Source of the DNA: Siphonodentalium dalli
Lineage: Eukaryota; Mollusca; Scaphopoda; Gadilida; Siphonodentaliidae
NCBI GenBank assembly: GCA_032622095.1
Contig: CP136069.1
Location: 37,486,194-37,550,193 of the forward strand
Length of the DNA: 64,000 nt
Reading direction: 5' to 3'
Of this stretch, positions 36,841 through 45,220 are shown one piece after another; the first letter of the stretch is position 1, and each line of letters opens with the position of its first letter. The notes under the pieces were generated by a model. It saw only the letters and a list, made by a program, of their open reading frames with translations, did no database searches and had not been told where the DNA came from. A program made the translations under genes and the position numbers.

Positions 36841-37098
36841 ATAACGTTAGTCATTTTCGTTGTATTTGGCTTATCCAACCCTTCTGAAAAAAGCCAGTAT
36901 GTTTGCAAAACGATAACCCAGGAATAGTCATCTTGATTATGATCGGTTTGCAACAACCAATGTGTCATTATTAAAATTATTTTACAATATTATGTTTTTG
37001 ATGTTACAACATTATGGTTTTTCGTTATATCTTCTCGACAATCATATTTATATGTGGACGCGATTCATATTGAGCCATAAAATGATTCATAATTTATT
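36841..37098. other. gene-free spacer
   Basis: AT-rich, no feature seen. Confidence 0.4.
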
Positions 37099-39778
37099 AC
37101 TTTTTGTTTTGTTTATAACGTTATTTGTGTTGATGGGTTTATAACGTTATTTGTGTTGATGGGTTTATAACGTTATTTGTGTATGTGGGCTTATAACGTT
37201 ATTTGTGTATGTGGGTGAATAACGTTATTTGTGTATGTGGGCTTATAACGTTATTTGTGTATGTGGGTGAATAACGTTATTTGTGTATGTGGGCTTATAA
37301 CGTTATTTGTGTATGTGGGTGAATAACGTTATTTGTGTATGTGGGCTTATAACGTTATTTGTGTATGTGGGCTTATAACGTTATTTGTGTAGGTGGGTTA
37401 TAACGTTATTTGTGTATGTGGGCTTATAACGTTATTTGTGTATGTGGGCTTATAACGCTATTTGTGTATGTGGGCTTATAACGTTATTTGTGTGTGTGGG
37501 CTTATAACGTTATTTGTGTATGTGGGCTTATAAAGTTATTTGTGTAGGTGGGTTATAACGTTATTTGTGTAGGTGGGTGACTAAAGTTATTTGTGTAGGT
37601 GGGTTTATAACGTTATTTGTGTATGTGGGTTCATAACGTTATTTGTGTAGGTGGGTTCATAACGTTATTCGTGTAGGTGGGTTTATAACGTTATTTGTGT
37701 AAGTGGGTTATAACGTTATTTGTGTTGGTGGGTTATAACGTTATTTGTGTAGGTGGGTTCATAACGTTATTCGTGTAGGTGGGGTTATAACGTTATTTGT
37801 GTAGGTGGGTTTATAACGTTATTTGTGTAGGTGGGTTCATAACGTTATTCATGTAGGTGGGTTCATAACGTTATTCATGTAGGTGGGTTCATAACGTTAT
37901 TCATGTAGGTGGGTTCATAACGTTATTCATGTAGGTGGGTTTATAACGTTATTTGTGTAGGTGGGTTTATAACGTTATTCATGTAGGTGGGTTCATAACG
38001 TTATGTATGTAGGTGGGTTCATAACGTTATTCGTGTAGGTGGGTTTATAACGTTATTTGTGTAGGTGGGTTCATAACGTTATTTGTGTAGGTGGGTTCAT
38101 AACGTTATTTGTCTAGGTGGGTTCATAACGTTATTTGTGTATGTGGGCTTATAACGTTATTTGTGTATGTGGGCTTATAACGTTATTTGTGTATGTGGGT
38201 TCATAACGTTATGTGTGTAGGTGGGTTCATAACGTTATTTGTGTATGTGGGTGAATAACGTTATTTGTGTATGTGGGCTTATAACGTTATTTGTGTTGAT
38301 GGGTTTATAACGTTATTTGTGTGTGTGGGCTTATAACGTTATTTGTGTATGTGGGCTTATAACGTTATTTGTGTATGTGGGTTCATAACGTTATGTGTGT
38401 AGGTGGGTTCATAACGTTATTTGTGTATGTGGGTGAATAACGTTATTTGTGTATGTGGGTGAATAACGTTATTTGTGTAAGTGGGTTATAACGTTATTTG
38501 TGTAGGTGGGTTCATAATGTTATGTGTGTAGGTGGGTTCATAACGTTATGTGTGTAGGTGGGTTCATAACGTTATGTGTGTAGGTGGGTTCATAACGTTA
38601 TTTGTGTATGTGGGTGAATAACGTTATTTGTGTAAGTGGGTTATAACGTTATTTGTGTAGGTGGGTTCATAATGTTATGTGTGTAGGTGGGTTCATAACG
38701 TTATGTGTGTAGGTGGGTTCATAACGTTATGTGTGTAGGTGGGTTCATAACGTTATTTGTGTATGTGGGTGAATAACGTTATTTGTGTATGTGGGCTTAT
38801 AACGTTATTTGTGTTGATGGGTTTATAACGTTATTTGTGTGTGTGGGCTTATAACGTTATTTGTGTATGTGGGCTTATAACTTTATTTGTGTATGTGGGT
38901 TCATAACGTTATGTGTGTAGGTGGGTTCATAACGTTATTTGTGTATGTGGGTGAATAACGTTATTTGTGTATGTGGGTGAATAACGTTATTTGTGTAAGT
39001 GGGTTATAACGTTATTTGTGTAGGTGGGTTCATAATGTTATGTGTGTAGGTGGGTTCATAACGTTATGTGTGTAGGTGGGTTCATAACGTTATTTGTGTA
39101 TGTGGGTGAATAACGTTATTTGTGTATGTGGGTGAATAACGTTATTTGTGTAAGTGGGTTATAACGTTATTTGTGTAGGTGGGTTCATAATGTTATGTGT
39201 GTAGGTGGGTTCATAACGTTATGTGTGTAGGTGGGTTCATAACGTTATGTGTGTAGGTGGGTTCATAACGTTATTTGTGTATGTGGGTGAATAACGTTAT
39301 TTGTGTATGTGGGCTTATAACGTTATTTGTGTTGATGGGTTTATAACGTTATTTGTGTGTGTGGGCTTATAACGTTATTTGTGTATGTGGGCTTATAACT
39401 TTATTTGTGTATGTGGGTTCATAACGTTATGTGTGTAGGTGGGTTCATAACGTTATTTGTGTATGTGGGTGAATAACGTTATTTGTGTATGTGGGTGAAT
39501 AACGTTATTTGTGTAAGTGGGTTATAACGTTATTTGTGTAGGTGGGTTCATAATGTTATGTGTGTAGGTGGGTTCATAACGTTATGTGTGTAGGTGGGTT
39601 CATAACGTTATGTGTGTAGGTGGGTTCATAACGTTATTTGTGTAGGTGGGTTCATAATGTTATGTGTGCAGGTGGGTTCATAACGTTATTTGTGTAGGTG
39701 GGTTCATAACGTTATGTGTGTAGGTGGGTTCATAACGTTATGTGTGTAGGTGGGTTCATAACTTATTTTGTGTAGGTG
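37099..39778 (+). repeat. 26-bp minisatellite with palindromic ATAACGTTAT core
   Basis: About 100 units of the type ATAACGTTATTTGTGTAGGT plus GGGTTC. Almost every unit contains the 10-bp palindrome ATAACGTTAT with a central CpG. Unit variants (GGTTC, GGGCTT, GGGTGA, TGATGG) are arranged in a higher-order repeat: the TGTTGATGGG variant recurs at 38293, 38811 and 39329, exactly 518 bp apart. It lies in the presumed long intron between exons at 32.5 and 40.46 kb. Confidence 0.9.
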
Positions 39779-40458
39779 GTAGAAAACGATGATTAATCAC
39801 TCAGATGTGAGGCACAACTTACCGCCATTTTTCGAGAAAATTATGGCGTGTAGGTTTTTAGATTCTCGACATTGAATCTAAATTTATGGACAACAAACTA
39901 CGGTTTATTGGAAGAAGGAAAAGTATATCTATGAAATGATTGTTATTAGGCAGATTTACAGCTCAGTCAGGGACGTGGCTAGAGGGTCTCCGTTTGGGAG
40001 GGTGGTCCAACTTGGGAAATTTCAACTGCACCCCCTTTGAATCAGAATCAGACCAAACACAAGTTTTGCATAATTCCATTTGCACCCCTCCTGCACCTCA
40101 GTGCTCAGGCCTAATATCCTATATATTCTTAAACCATGGTTCTATATTCCTGGTATGAGAGCATTCAGATATTTTTTAACCAGAAGAAATTGCATAAATC
40201 CTAATATCTAGTGGTCTAACTCCAGACAAATGCAGCTAGCTACGGGCAAGAGAACAGGACACACCGGGCTGACCATGATTGTTCGGGCCGGTGTGAGAAA
40301 TTTTGAAAACTATCCTAGCATATGGACTGGCCTCAACTGAAGCTTTCCTGGTGTTGGAAATTTCAATTCTCATACTCCCCCTCAGGGTGGAAAAGTCTCC
40401 AACCGATGATCATTTCAGTCCACAAGTTTGACCAAATGTTGTTTATTTGTTTTTTCAG
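39779..40458. repeat. degenerate dispersed repeats in intron
   Basis: 39968-40090 starts CAGGGACGTGGCTAGAGGG and resembles 32756 and the spacer of the palindromic element (44250-44590). 40170-40430 matches the ~140-bp units near 34.3-35.1 kb. Confidence 0.5.
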
Positions 40459-40664
40459 AATATAATAAAGTGTTACATGTAGGTTCACTGAGTGACTGTC
40501 CCGGGCTTTTAACTTTCTGGGAATCAATTGACGCCGGATTATTACCAATCAGGCCTGTTATAGACTGGGCTGTCAGGGACGCAGAATCATTGAACAACCT
40601 TGACAATGGCATACATTTTGCACTTTCAAGATGTTACGACGAATTTGCACGAAGCTACACTAAG
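40459..40664 (+). CDS. candidate internal exon of an unknown host gene
   Basis: The acceptor is TTTGTTTTTTCAG directly before 40459 and the donor is AAG|GTAAAG at 40664. The 206-nt exon begins in phase 1 and ends in phase 0. It therefore joins in frame to the start exon at 32532, completing a Glu codon. The open segment encodes about 68 residues, starting YNKVLHVGSLSDCPGLLTFW and containing 'VIDWAVRDAESLNNLDNG'. Composition is balanced and unlike the surrounding repeats. I do not recognise the family, and the next exon was not found; the palindromic element begins 390 bp downstream. Confidence 0.5.
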
Positions 40665-41048
40665 GTAAAGATCCAGCGATTTATTTATACAAAATGTAAA
40701 ATACATACTATCGGCTGAGTGCTATATTATTCTATGTCCCATTTTTGTAGTTGTGGGAAATTTGATGTGGACATTTGACGACCCGTTTTCATATACCGGT
40801 ACAGAATGTCTCTTATTAATTGTTGTCGGGTTATTAATTATATTCGACCCCCAGCTCGGTTTCTAAAAAACACTATAATCAGTTTGAAGGTTCGTTGTTC
40901 AAATGTCAGTGTTGGAGATAGAACAATTTATTTGAAGATTTTATATTTTCCAGTCAATGCTGTAATTATTTTGTTCAATATTATAAAGATACAAAAATCA
41001 CACATCACGCAATATTCTGTGTTATTTGAACATACAAAATTCCCTAGA
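40665..41048. other. probable intron sequence
   Basis: AT-rich with no array. It runs up to the 6-bp target duplication of the palindromic element. Confidence 0.4.
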
Positions 41049-41054
41049 AATACG
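41049..41054 (+). repeat. 6-bp target-site duplication, left copy (AATACG)
   Basis: AATACG sits directly outside the left tip (TGATGATACCCC). The same AATACG sits directly outside the right tip. A 6-bp duplication is characteristic of Polinton/Maverick integrase-type insertion. Confidence 0.8.
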
Positions 41055-41175
41055 TGATGATACCCCGCCTGTTTGGGGGCAGTCTAGACAGTTTGACCTA
41101 CATTCTCTGCAGTACTACCGTTGGTGTTTGACCTATATTCTCCGCCCACGCGTCGGTCTACTTGTACCGGTTGGA

Positions 41176-41189
41176 CATGTCCGGACATG
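41176..41189. promoter_or_regulatory. 14-bp palindrome near left tip
   Basis: CATGTCCGGACATG is a perfect palindrome 122 bp from the tip. It lies just inside two direct copies of 'tttgacctayattctcygc'. The same site is at 47726-47739 in the other arm. It is a candidate binding site for a tip-recognition protein, by inference only. Confidence 0.35.
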
Positions 41190-41388
41190 ACCCGCTGGTT
41201 ATATCCAGACTTTTCCATATGAATGGTATAGTATCTACATGTATATCACGTGATGATCTCGGTGGGGTAGCTTCAGTCTTTAATTTTAAAGGGACACTAG
41301 GCTCTCACTGGGGATGATTATTAAAGTGACACTCACTATGGATGAATGTTAAAGTAACGCATGGCGCACACTGTGGGATAATGTCAAA

Positions 41389-41620
41389 GTGACTTCAAAA
41401 AGTTCAAAAAGTTCAAAAAGTTCAAAAATTTCAAAAATTTCAAAAACTTCAAAAATTTCAAAAAGTTCAAAAAGTTCAAAAATTTCAAAAACTTACAAAA
41501 TTTCAAAAATTTCAAAAAACTTCAAAAACTTCAAAAAATTTCAAAAACTTCAAAAACTTCACAAATTTCACAAATTTCACAAATTTCACAAATTTCAAAA
41601 AACTTTAAAAATTAAACAAA
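41389..41620 (+). repeat. TTCAAAAA-type octamer-rich tract, left arm
   Basis: Dense repeats of TTCAAAAAG, TTCAAAAAT and TTCACAAAT. The mirror tract is at 47290-47510. A Lys/Ser-rich open frame through it is a by-product of the repeat. Confidence 0.8.
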
Positions 41621-41695
41621 ATTCAGGATTTAGTCATAAATGTGACCCGCTATATCAAATCCAGTCGGAAGTCGGGATTTTTTTTTATCCTGTGC

Positions 41696-41727
41696 CAATG
41701 CATTCTCTTATATATGCGAGTCGACCA
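41696..41727 (+). repeat. 30-bp motif shared with the 34.5-kb MITE, left arm
   Basis: GCCAATGCATTCTCTTATAT continues ATGCGAGTCGACC, identical to half of the long hairpin in the MITE at 34516. The mirror copy is at 47186-47217. Confidence 0.8.
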
Positions 41728-41730
41728 GCC

Positions 41731-41812
41731 ACCGCCGCCGGCGGCGGCGGCGGCGGCAACTACATAATCCTATGGCATGCAAAGAAATTGGCGCCGGCGC
41801 TGCCGCCGGCGG
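41731..41812. repeat. GC-rich hairpin blocks, left arm outer
   Basis: Two GCCGCCGGCGGC-type inverted blocks (41731-41758 and 41790-41812) in an otherwise AT-rich element. Mirrored at 47096-47118 and 47151-47180. They lie downstream of the ATPase gene. Confidence 0.7.
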
Positions 41813-41949
41813 TTCAGGATTTAGTCAAAAATATGGCTTGTTTCCATTCATCGGAAAGCTATGGGGGTACGGTGGTGAGCGCCACTGAAAAAAGCAAGTG
41901 AGCGAGGGAAAAAAGAGAAAAATAACATGACAAGTAGTACATAGTACAA

Positions 41950-41955
41950 TTTATT
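41950..41955 (-). terminator. polyadenylation signal for left-arm ATPase gene
   Basis: AATAAA on the minus strand, 7 nt beyond the stop codon. The mirror site is at 46953-46958. Confidence 0.6.
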
Positions 41956-41962
41956 ATATTAA

Positions 41963-43666
41963 CTATTCACAGTCACTTTCGTCCGAATTGTCATTTGTTT
42001 CGTCCATGAACTTTTCTAGCAATGGTCTGTACTTTAATATTGACATTTTCACTGCATCACGATCTTCAAAACCATTCTTCATATATTTCTCCACTTTATC
42101 CATGACACTGTTGTGCAGCGTACCATTGCGCAGCCACATATTCTTTATTATTGTCCAAGCATAAACATTCATAAATAGCCTCATGCCTTCAGTTTTAAGA
42201 TCTGTACTTTTAAGGTCCTTGTCAGCTTGTACTTTTGCCTCTTTTTCTGTCGAGCCATTTTCCATATACGTTTCCACGTTATCACTCCATGCTTCTTGTG
42301 CTTTATCTCTACTCTCATCACACAAACTTTTGAAGTATTCATCTTCATTCGATTTAATTTTCTTATTCTGACTATCATCCGTGTCCTCAGTTAATTTTCG
42401 TTTTAACTTATTTTCTTGACACCAGTTTTTTACGTGTCTCTGGACATCATGCTGATCTTCGAACAAAAGCCCACAGTCATTGCAAGGGTACGACATGTCT
42501 TCTTGAATGCCTATGTTTTTATGGTTTTCTTTATTAATTTCATTGATCTCACCAGGTGTCCTTATGTCCTTAGTATAGCCATTATGTTGACCCTGGGGCA
42601 CACTATAATTATATGTCATGCACTCCCGTTGACCAGGGAGATCTCTGTCATCATATTTCATCTCATTCCGTTGATCCGGGCTATTGTTGTCATCACATTT
42701 CACCACATTCTGTTCATCTGGGTGCTCGCTGTCCTTATGGAGATTATATTTCATGCCATTCCATTCACCCATATGTTGGTTCGTGTCCTCTTTTAGCACA
42801 TTCTGTCGCAGCCGTAATGTGTCCGGGGTTGCGGCTTTTAAATCCACCAGTAGGTAACCGTACGGTTCACTCGTCGCTTCCGAAAACTCTCGCATCATAC
42901 GTTGAGGGCATTCAGGATACATCTGTCTTGATAATGTTGAAATTAAACCCTTGTCAATTGGATTATTGAACAATACCAAATATTGACAATTTCGTCGTTG
43001 CGTCGGATCCTTGTTGTAGTAGAAATTCTGGTTCAAACTTATCAAAGATGAGTTCAAATGGTGACTTCCTTCGGAATGTAAATCATTAACTCTCTGGTCT
43101 TTTGATGAAGTTTGCATCAAGTCATCGAGTACAACTAGATTTTTATACTGGGGGTTGATAAGAGAATCCAAGTTTGCTGGTATTCCCCGTATAAAGTTGA
43201 CCTGAGGGGTGACGGTATACTTTATGTCATCATATAGGGGCTGCCAATATTTATAAAACCATATTATTCTGTCAGGTGCGGGTGATATTTTTGAGGCAGA
43301 CTTTTGTAGCAAGGTTTTCACGAAGTACGTCTTCCCACTAGATGTCGGTCCACTTACACATGCCGTGAATGGATGCTTGAAAATAAAATCTTCTTGGACA
43401 TTGGCCATTGAATCATCAAAGCAGGATGTTATGTCGCTTTGTTGCTGTTTCCCCTGCTGGTGTTGTAGTATCTGGTGTTGCTGTAATGGCGGTTGTTGTG
43501 GCTGATGATGCTGCTGCCTGTTGCTGCTGCTGCTGTTTGTTGCTGCTGCTTGGTGGTGCTGCTGTGGGTGTCGGTTAACAAACTCAGTGTGCTTAGATTG
43601 TACATGTCTTATCAAATCATGGTTCCGCACATACTCACTAGAGCAAATTGAACACTGGTGCTTCAT
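41963..43666 (-). CDS. zinc-finger/A32-like packaging ATPase fusion protein, left arm (567 aa)
   Basis: Residues 5-26 form a classical C2H2 finger (C5, C8, H21, H26), followed by a Gln/His-rich linker (33-77). The ATPase core has Walker A GPTSSGKT at 106-113 and Walker B LVVLDD at 177-182. Downstream are 'GSHHLN' (200-205), 'QYLVLFNNP' (228-236) and 'RQMYP' (247-251), then 'EPYGYLLVDL'. This order is that of A32-type FtsK/HerA packaging ATPases of Polintons and related viruses, which load DNA into capsids. Residues 300-370 hold about five degenerate 14-aa repeats. A second finger is C2HC (C395, C398, H411, C416), followed by a bipartite nuclear-signal-like segment (421-439), two helical repeats 'VExYMxNG' (464 and 525) and an acidic tail. 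The ATG follows a TATAA-like stretch, and the gene lies 156 bp after the 73-aa gene. The finger-ATPase-finger fusion is unusual. Confidence 0.8.
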   Translation of the reverse strand: MKHQCSICSSEYVRNHDLIRHVQSKHTEFVNRHPQQHHQAAATNSSSSNRQQHHQPQQPPLQQHQILQHQQGKQQQSDITSCFDDSMANVQEDFIFKHPFTACVSGPTSSGKTYFVKTLLQKSASKISPAPDRIIWFYKYWQPLYDDIKYTVTPQVNFIRGIPANLDSLINPQYKNLVVLDDLMQTSSKDQRVNDLHSEGSHHLNSSLISLNQNFYYNKDPTQRRNCQYLVLFNNPIDKGLISTLSRQMYPECPQRMMREFSEATSEPYGYLLVDLKAATPDTLRLRQNVLKEDTNQHMGEWNGMKYNLHKDSEHPDEQNVVKCDDNNSPDQRNEMKYDDRDLPGQRECMTYNYSVPQGQHNGYTKDIRTPGEINEINKENHKNIGIQEDMSYPCNDCGLLFEDQHDVQRHVKNWCQENKLKRKLTEDTDDSQNKKIKSNEDEYFKSLCDESRDKAQEAWSDNVETYMENGSTEKEAKVQADKDLKSTDLKTEGMRLFMNVYAWTIIKNMWLRNGTLHNSVMDKVEKYMKNGFEDRDAVKMSILKYRPLLEKFMDETNDNSDESDCE

Positions 43667-43750
43667 TTATACTTGACTAAAATATCTCGGGGGTATATGG
43701 CTTTCCTTTATACAAATGTTCCTTATAACCTCAAATCTGTCCTGTATTAA

Positions 43751-43774
43751 CGGCGGCGGCGTTTGCCGACGGCG
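43751..43774. repeat. GC-rich intergenic hairpin, left arm
   Basis: CGGCGGCGGCGTTTGCCGAC plus GGCG lies between the two genes of the arm. Mirrored at 45112-45136. Confidence 0.6.
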
Positions 43775-43822
43775 TTTTTTCCACCGGCCTTTCAATAGCC
43801 TTCGAAAATTTAGGTAAATTAC

Positions 43823-44044
43823 TCATTTTAGTTCAGTGAATATGTCGTTTGGAGTTTTCTTTTTAACTTTTCCAATGTTTGTCTTCTTCGCTCTTCCTCC
43901 TTTTATCTCTTTAACTTTTATCTTCTTAGATCCGGGTTTCCTTATAAGTTTTTCAGGTTTCACTTCAGTCTTGGGTAGGTACTTCGAGTCATCGTAGGGT
44001 ACATATTTTTTAAGATCAAAGTCATAATAGTGCGGAGTCCCCAT
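43823..44044 (-). CDS. 73-aa basic protein, left arm
   Basis: Starts MGTPHYYDFDLKKYVPYDD. The N-terminal third is aromatic and acidic/neutral; the C-terminal two-thirds are rich in Lys (KPGSKKIKVKEIKGG, KVKKKTPND). It is identical to the copy at 44843-45064, which argues for selection or recent duplication. A TATA box lies 38 nt upstream. The strongly basic tail would suit DNA binding, for example a virion core-like protein, but that is inference. I do not recognise the family. Confidence 0.7.
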   Translation of the reverse strand: MGTPHYYDFDLKKYVPYDDSKYLPKTEVKPEKLIRKPGSKKIKVKEIKGGRAKKTNIGKVKKKTPNDIFTELK

Positions 44045-44081
44045 TCCGGCTAAAGTTCAAAGTGTACTCTGAAGTAGTAAT

Positions 44082-44090
44082 TTTTATATA
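44082..44090 (-). promoter_or_regulatory. TATA box of left-arm transcription unit
   Basis: TATATAAAA on the minus strand, 38 nt upstream of the 73-aa ATG. It drives transcription outward from the spacer. Confidence 0.6.
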
Positions 44091-44211
44091 CGCCAAAATA
44101 CCATCCAAGACGTATACCCTTATAAACTGCGGGTCAGTCCTAGTAACGCGCACGTCAACGCCGCCGGCGGCGGCGGCGGCGGCGGCGTCTGTTGTTGTAG
44201 TTGTTGTTGTT

Positions 44212-44624
44212 CACATGTTCGAACTTCCTGCATTATATACAAGGACGACAGGGACGTGGCGACAGGGGGCTGGGATGTCTGCCCCCACCCTCAACTTTGA
44301 TAGCAATAAGTTGAAAATGTCATGCCCGACACATTAGTTGGAATTTTACACCACATGTAGGTTGAACTTGTTTCATTGTCTGATTTTCCAACATGTTATT
44401 AGTGTGAAATTTGTAGTTTTTAGACCAATAATAGTCTGAAATGATGTCCATCCGTCTGTTGGAAATTTAGATTAGACATTTCAAACTGTTCGAACGTTTG
44501 AGGTACCAACTTTCCAACCTAAGGGAGGAGGTGCAAATATGGTATTTGGTATCGGAGTTTGGTCTGGTTGAAGGAGGGGGTGGTGCAATTGGAAATCACT
44601 CATAATTGCAATGACATTTGTATC
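44212..44624 (+). other. 413-bp spacer at centre of the palindrome
   Basis: Not duplicated. 44250-44590 starts CAGGGACGTGGCGACAGGG and ends 'ggtctggttgaaggaggggg', 'tggtgcaattggaaatc'. It resembles dispersed repeats at 32756 and 39968-40090. The centre thus looks like host interspersed repeat DNA rather than viral sequence. Confidence 0.6.
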
Positions 44625-44641
44625 AACAACAACAACTACAA

Positions 44642-44727
44642 CAACAGACGCCGCCGCATACGCCGCCGCCGCATACGCCGCCGCCGCCGCCGCCGCATAC
44701 GCCGCCGCCGCCGCCGCCGCCGGCGGC
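44642..44727. repeat. (GCC)n block, right arm inner
   Basis: GACGCCGCCGCATACGCCGC continuing, with TAC interruptions. It is longer than the mirror block at 44157-44188. An Ala-rich open frame here is an artefact. Confidence 0.8.
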
Positions 44728-44796
44728 GTTGACGTGCGCGTTACTAGGACTGACCCGCAGTTTATAAGGGTATACGTCTTGGATGGTATTTTGGCG

Positions 44797-44805
44797 TATA
44801 TAAAA
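44797..44805 (+). promoter_or_regulatory. TATA box of right-arm transcription unit
   Basis: TATATAAAA 38 nt upstream of the ATG at 44843. Mirror image of 44082-44090. Confidence 0.6.
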
Positions 44806-44842
44806 ATTACTACTTCAGAGTACACTTTGAACTTTAGCCGGA

Positions 44843-45064
44843 ATGGGGACTCCGCACTATTATGACTTTGATCTTAAAAAATATGTACCCTACGATGACT
44901 CGAAGTACCTACCCAAGACTGAAGTGAAACCTGAAAAACTTATAAGGAAACCCGGATCTAAGAAGATAAAAGTTAAAGAGATAAAAGGAGGAAGAGCGAA
45001 GAAGACAAACATTGGAAAAGTTAAAAAGAAAACTCCAAACGACATATTCACTGAACTAAAATGA
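44843..45064 (+). CDS. 73-aa basic protein, right arm
   Basis: Amino-acid sequence identical to the left-arm copy at 43823-44044. It is the first gene after the promoter and is followed 156 bp later by the ATPase gene. Lys-rich C-terminal half. Function unknown; a DNA-binding or capsid-associated role is possible but unproven. Confidence 0.7.
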   Translation: MGTPHYYDFDLKKYVPYDDSKYLPKTEVKPEKLIRKPGSKKIKVKEIKGGRAKKTNIGKVKKKTPNDIFTELK

Positions 45065-45111
45065 GTAATTTACCTAAATTTTCGAAGGCTATTGAAAGGC
45101 CGGTGGAAAAA

Positions 45112-45136
45112 ACGCCGTCGGCAAACGCCGCCGCCG
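45112..45136. repeat. GC-rich intergenic hairpin, right arm
   Basis: ACGCCGTCGGCAAACGCCGC plus CGCCG, mirror of 43751-43774. Confidence 0.6.
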
Positions 45137-45220
45137 TTAATACAGGACAGATTTGAGGTTATAAGGAACATTTGTATAAAGGAAAGCCATATACCCCCGA
45201 GATATTTTAGTCAAGTATAA

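Noticed and set aside
37099-39778. CRISPR-like appearance of regular short repeats
   Set aside because: Units are directly adjacent without unique spacers and there are no cas genes; this is a minisatellite in eukaryotic DNA.
41389-41901. 170-codon Lys/Ser-rich open frame in the left arm, and its mirror at 47007-47525
   Set aside because: It runs through TTCAAAAA-type repeats and GC blocks, opposite to the genes of the arm, and has no ATG start of its own. Composition follows the repeat.
42416-42969. Open frames of 118-126 codons antisense to the ATPase genes (and 46091-46471)
   Set aside because: Shadows of the real ATPase frame on the other strand.
44481-44865. Ala-rich open frames near the palindrome centre
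   Set aside because: Produced by (GCC)n; they overlap the promoter and the start of the 73-aa gene.
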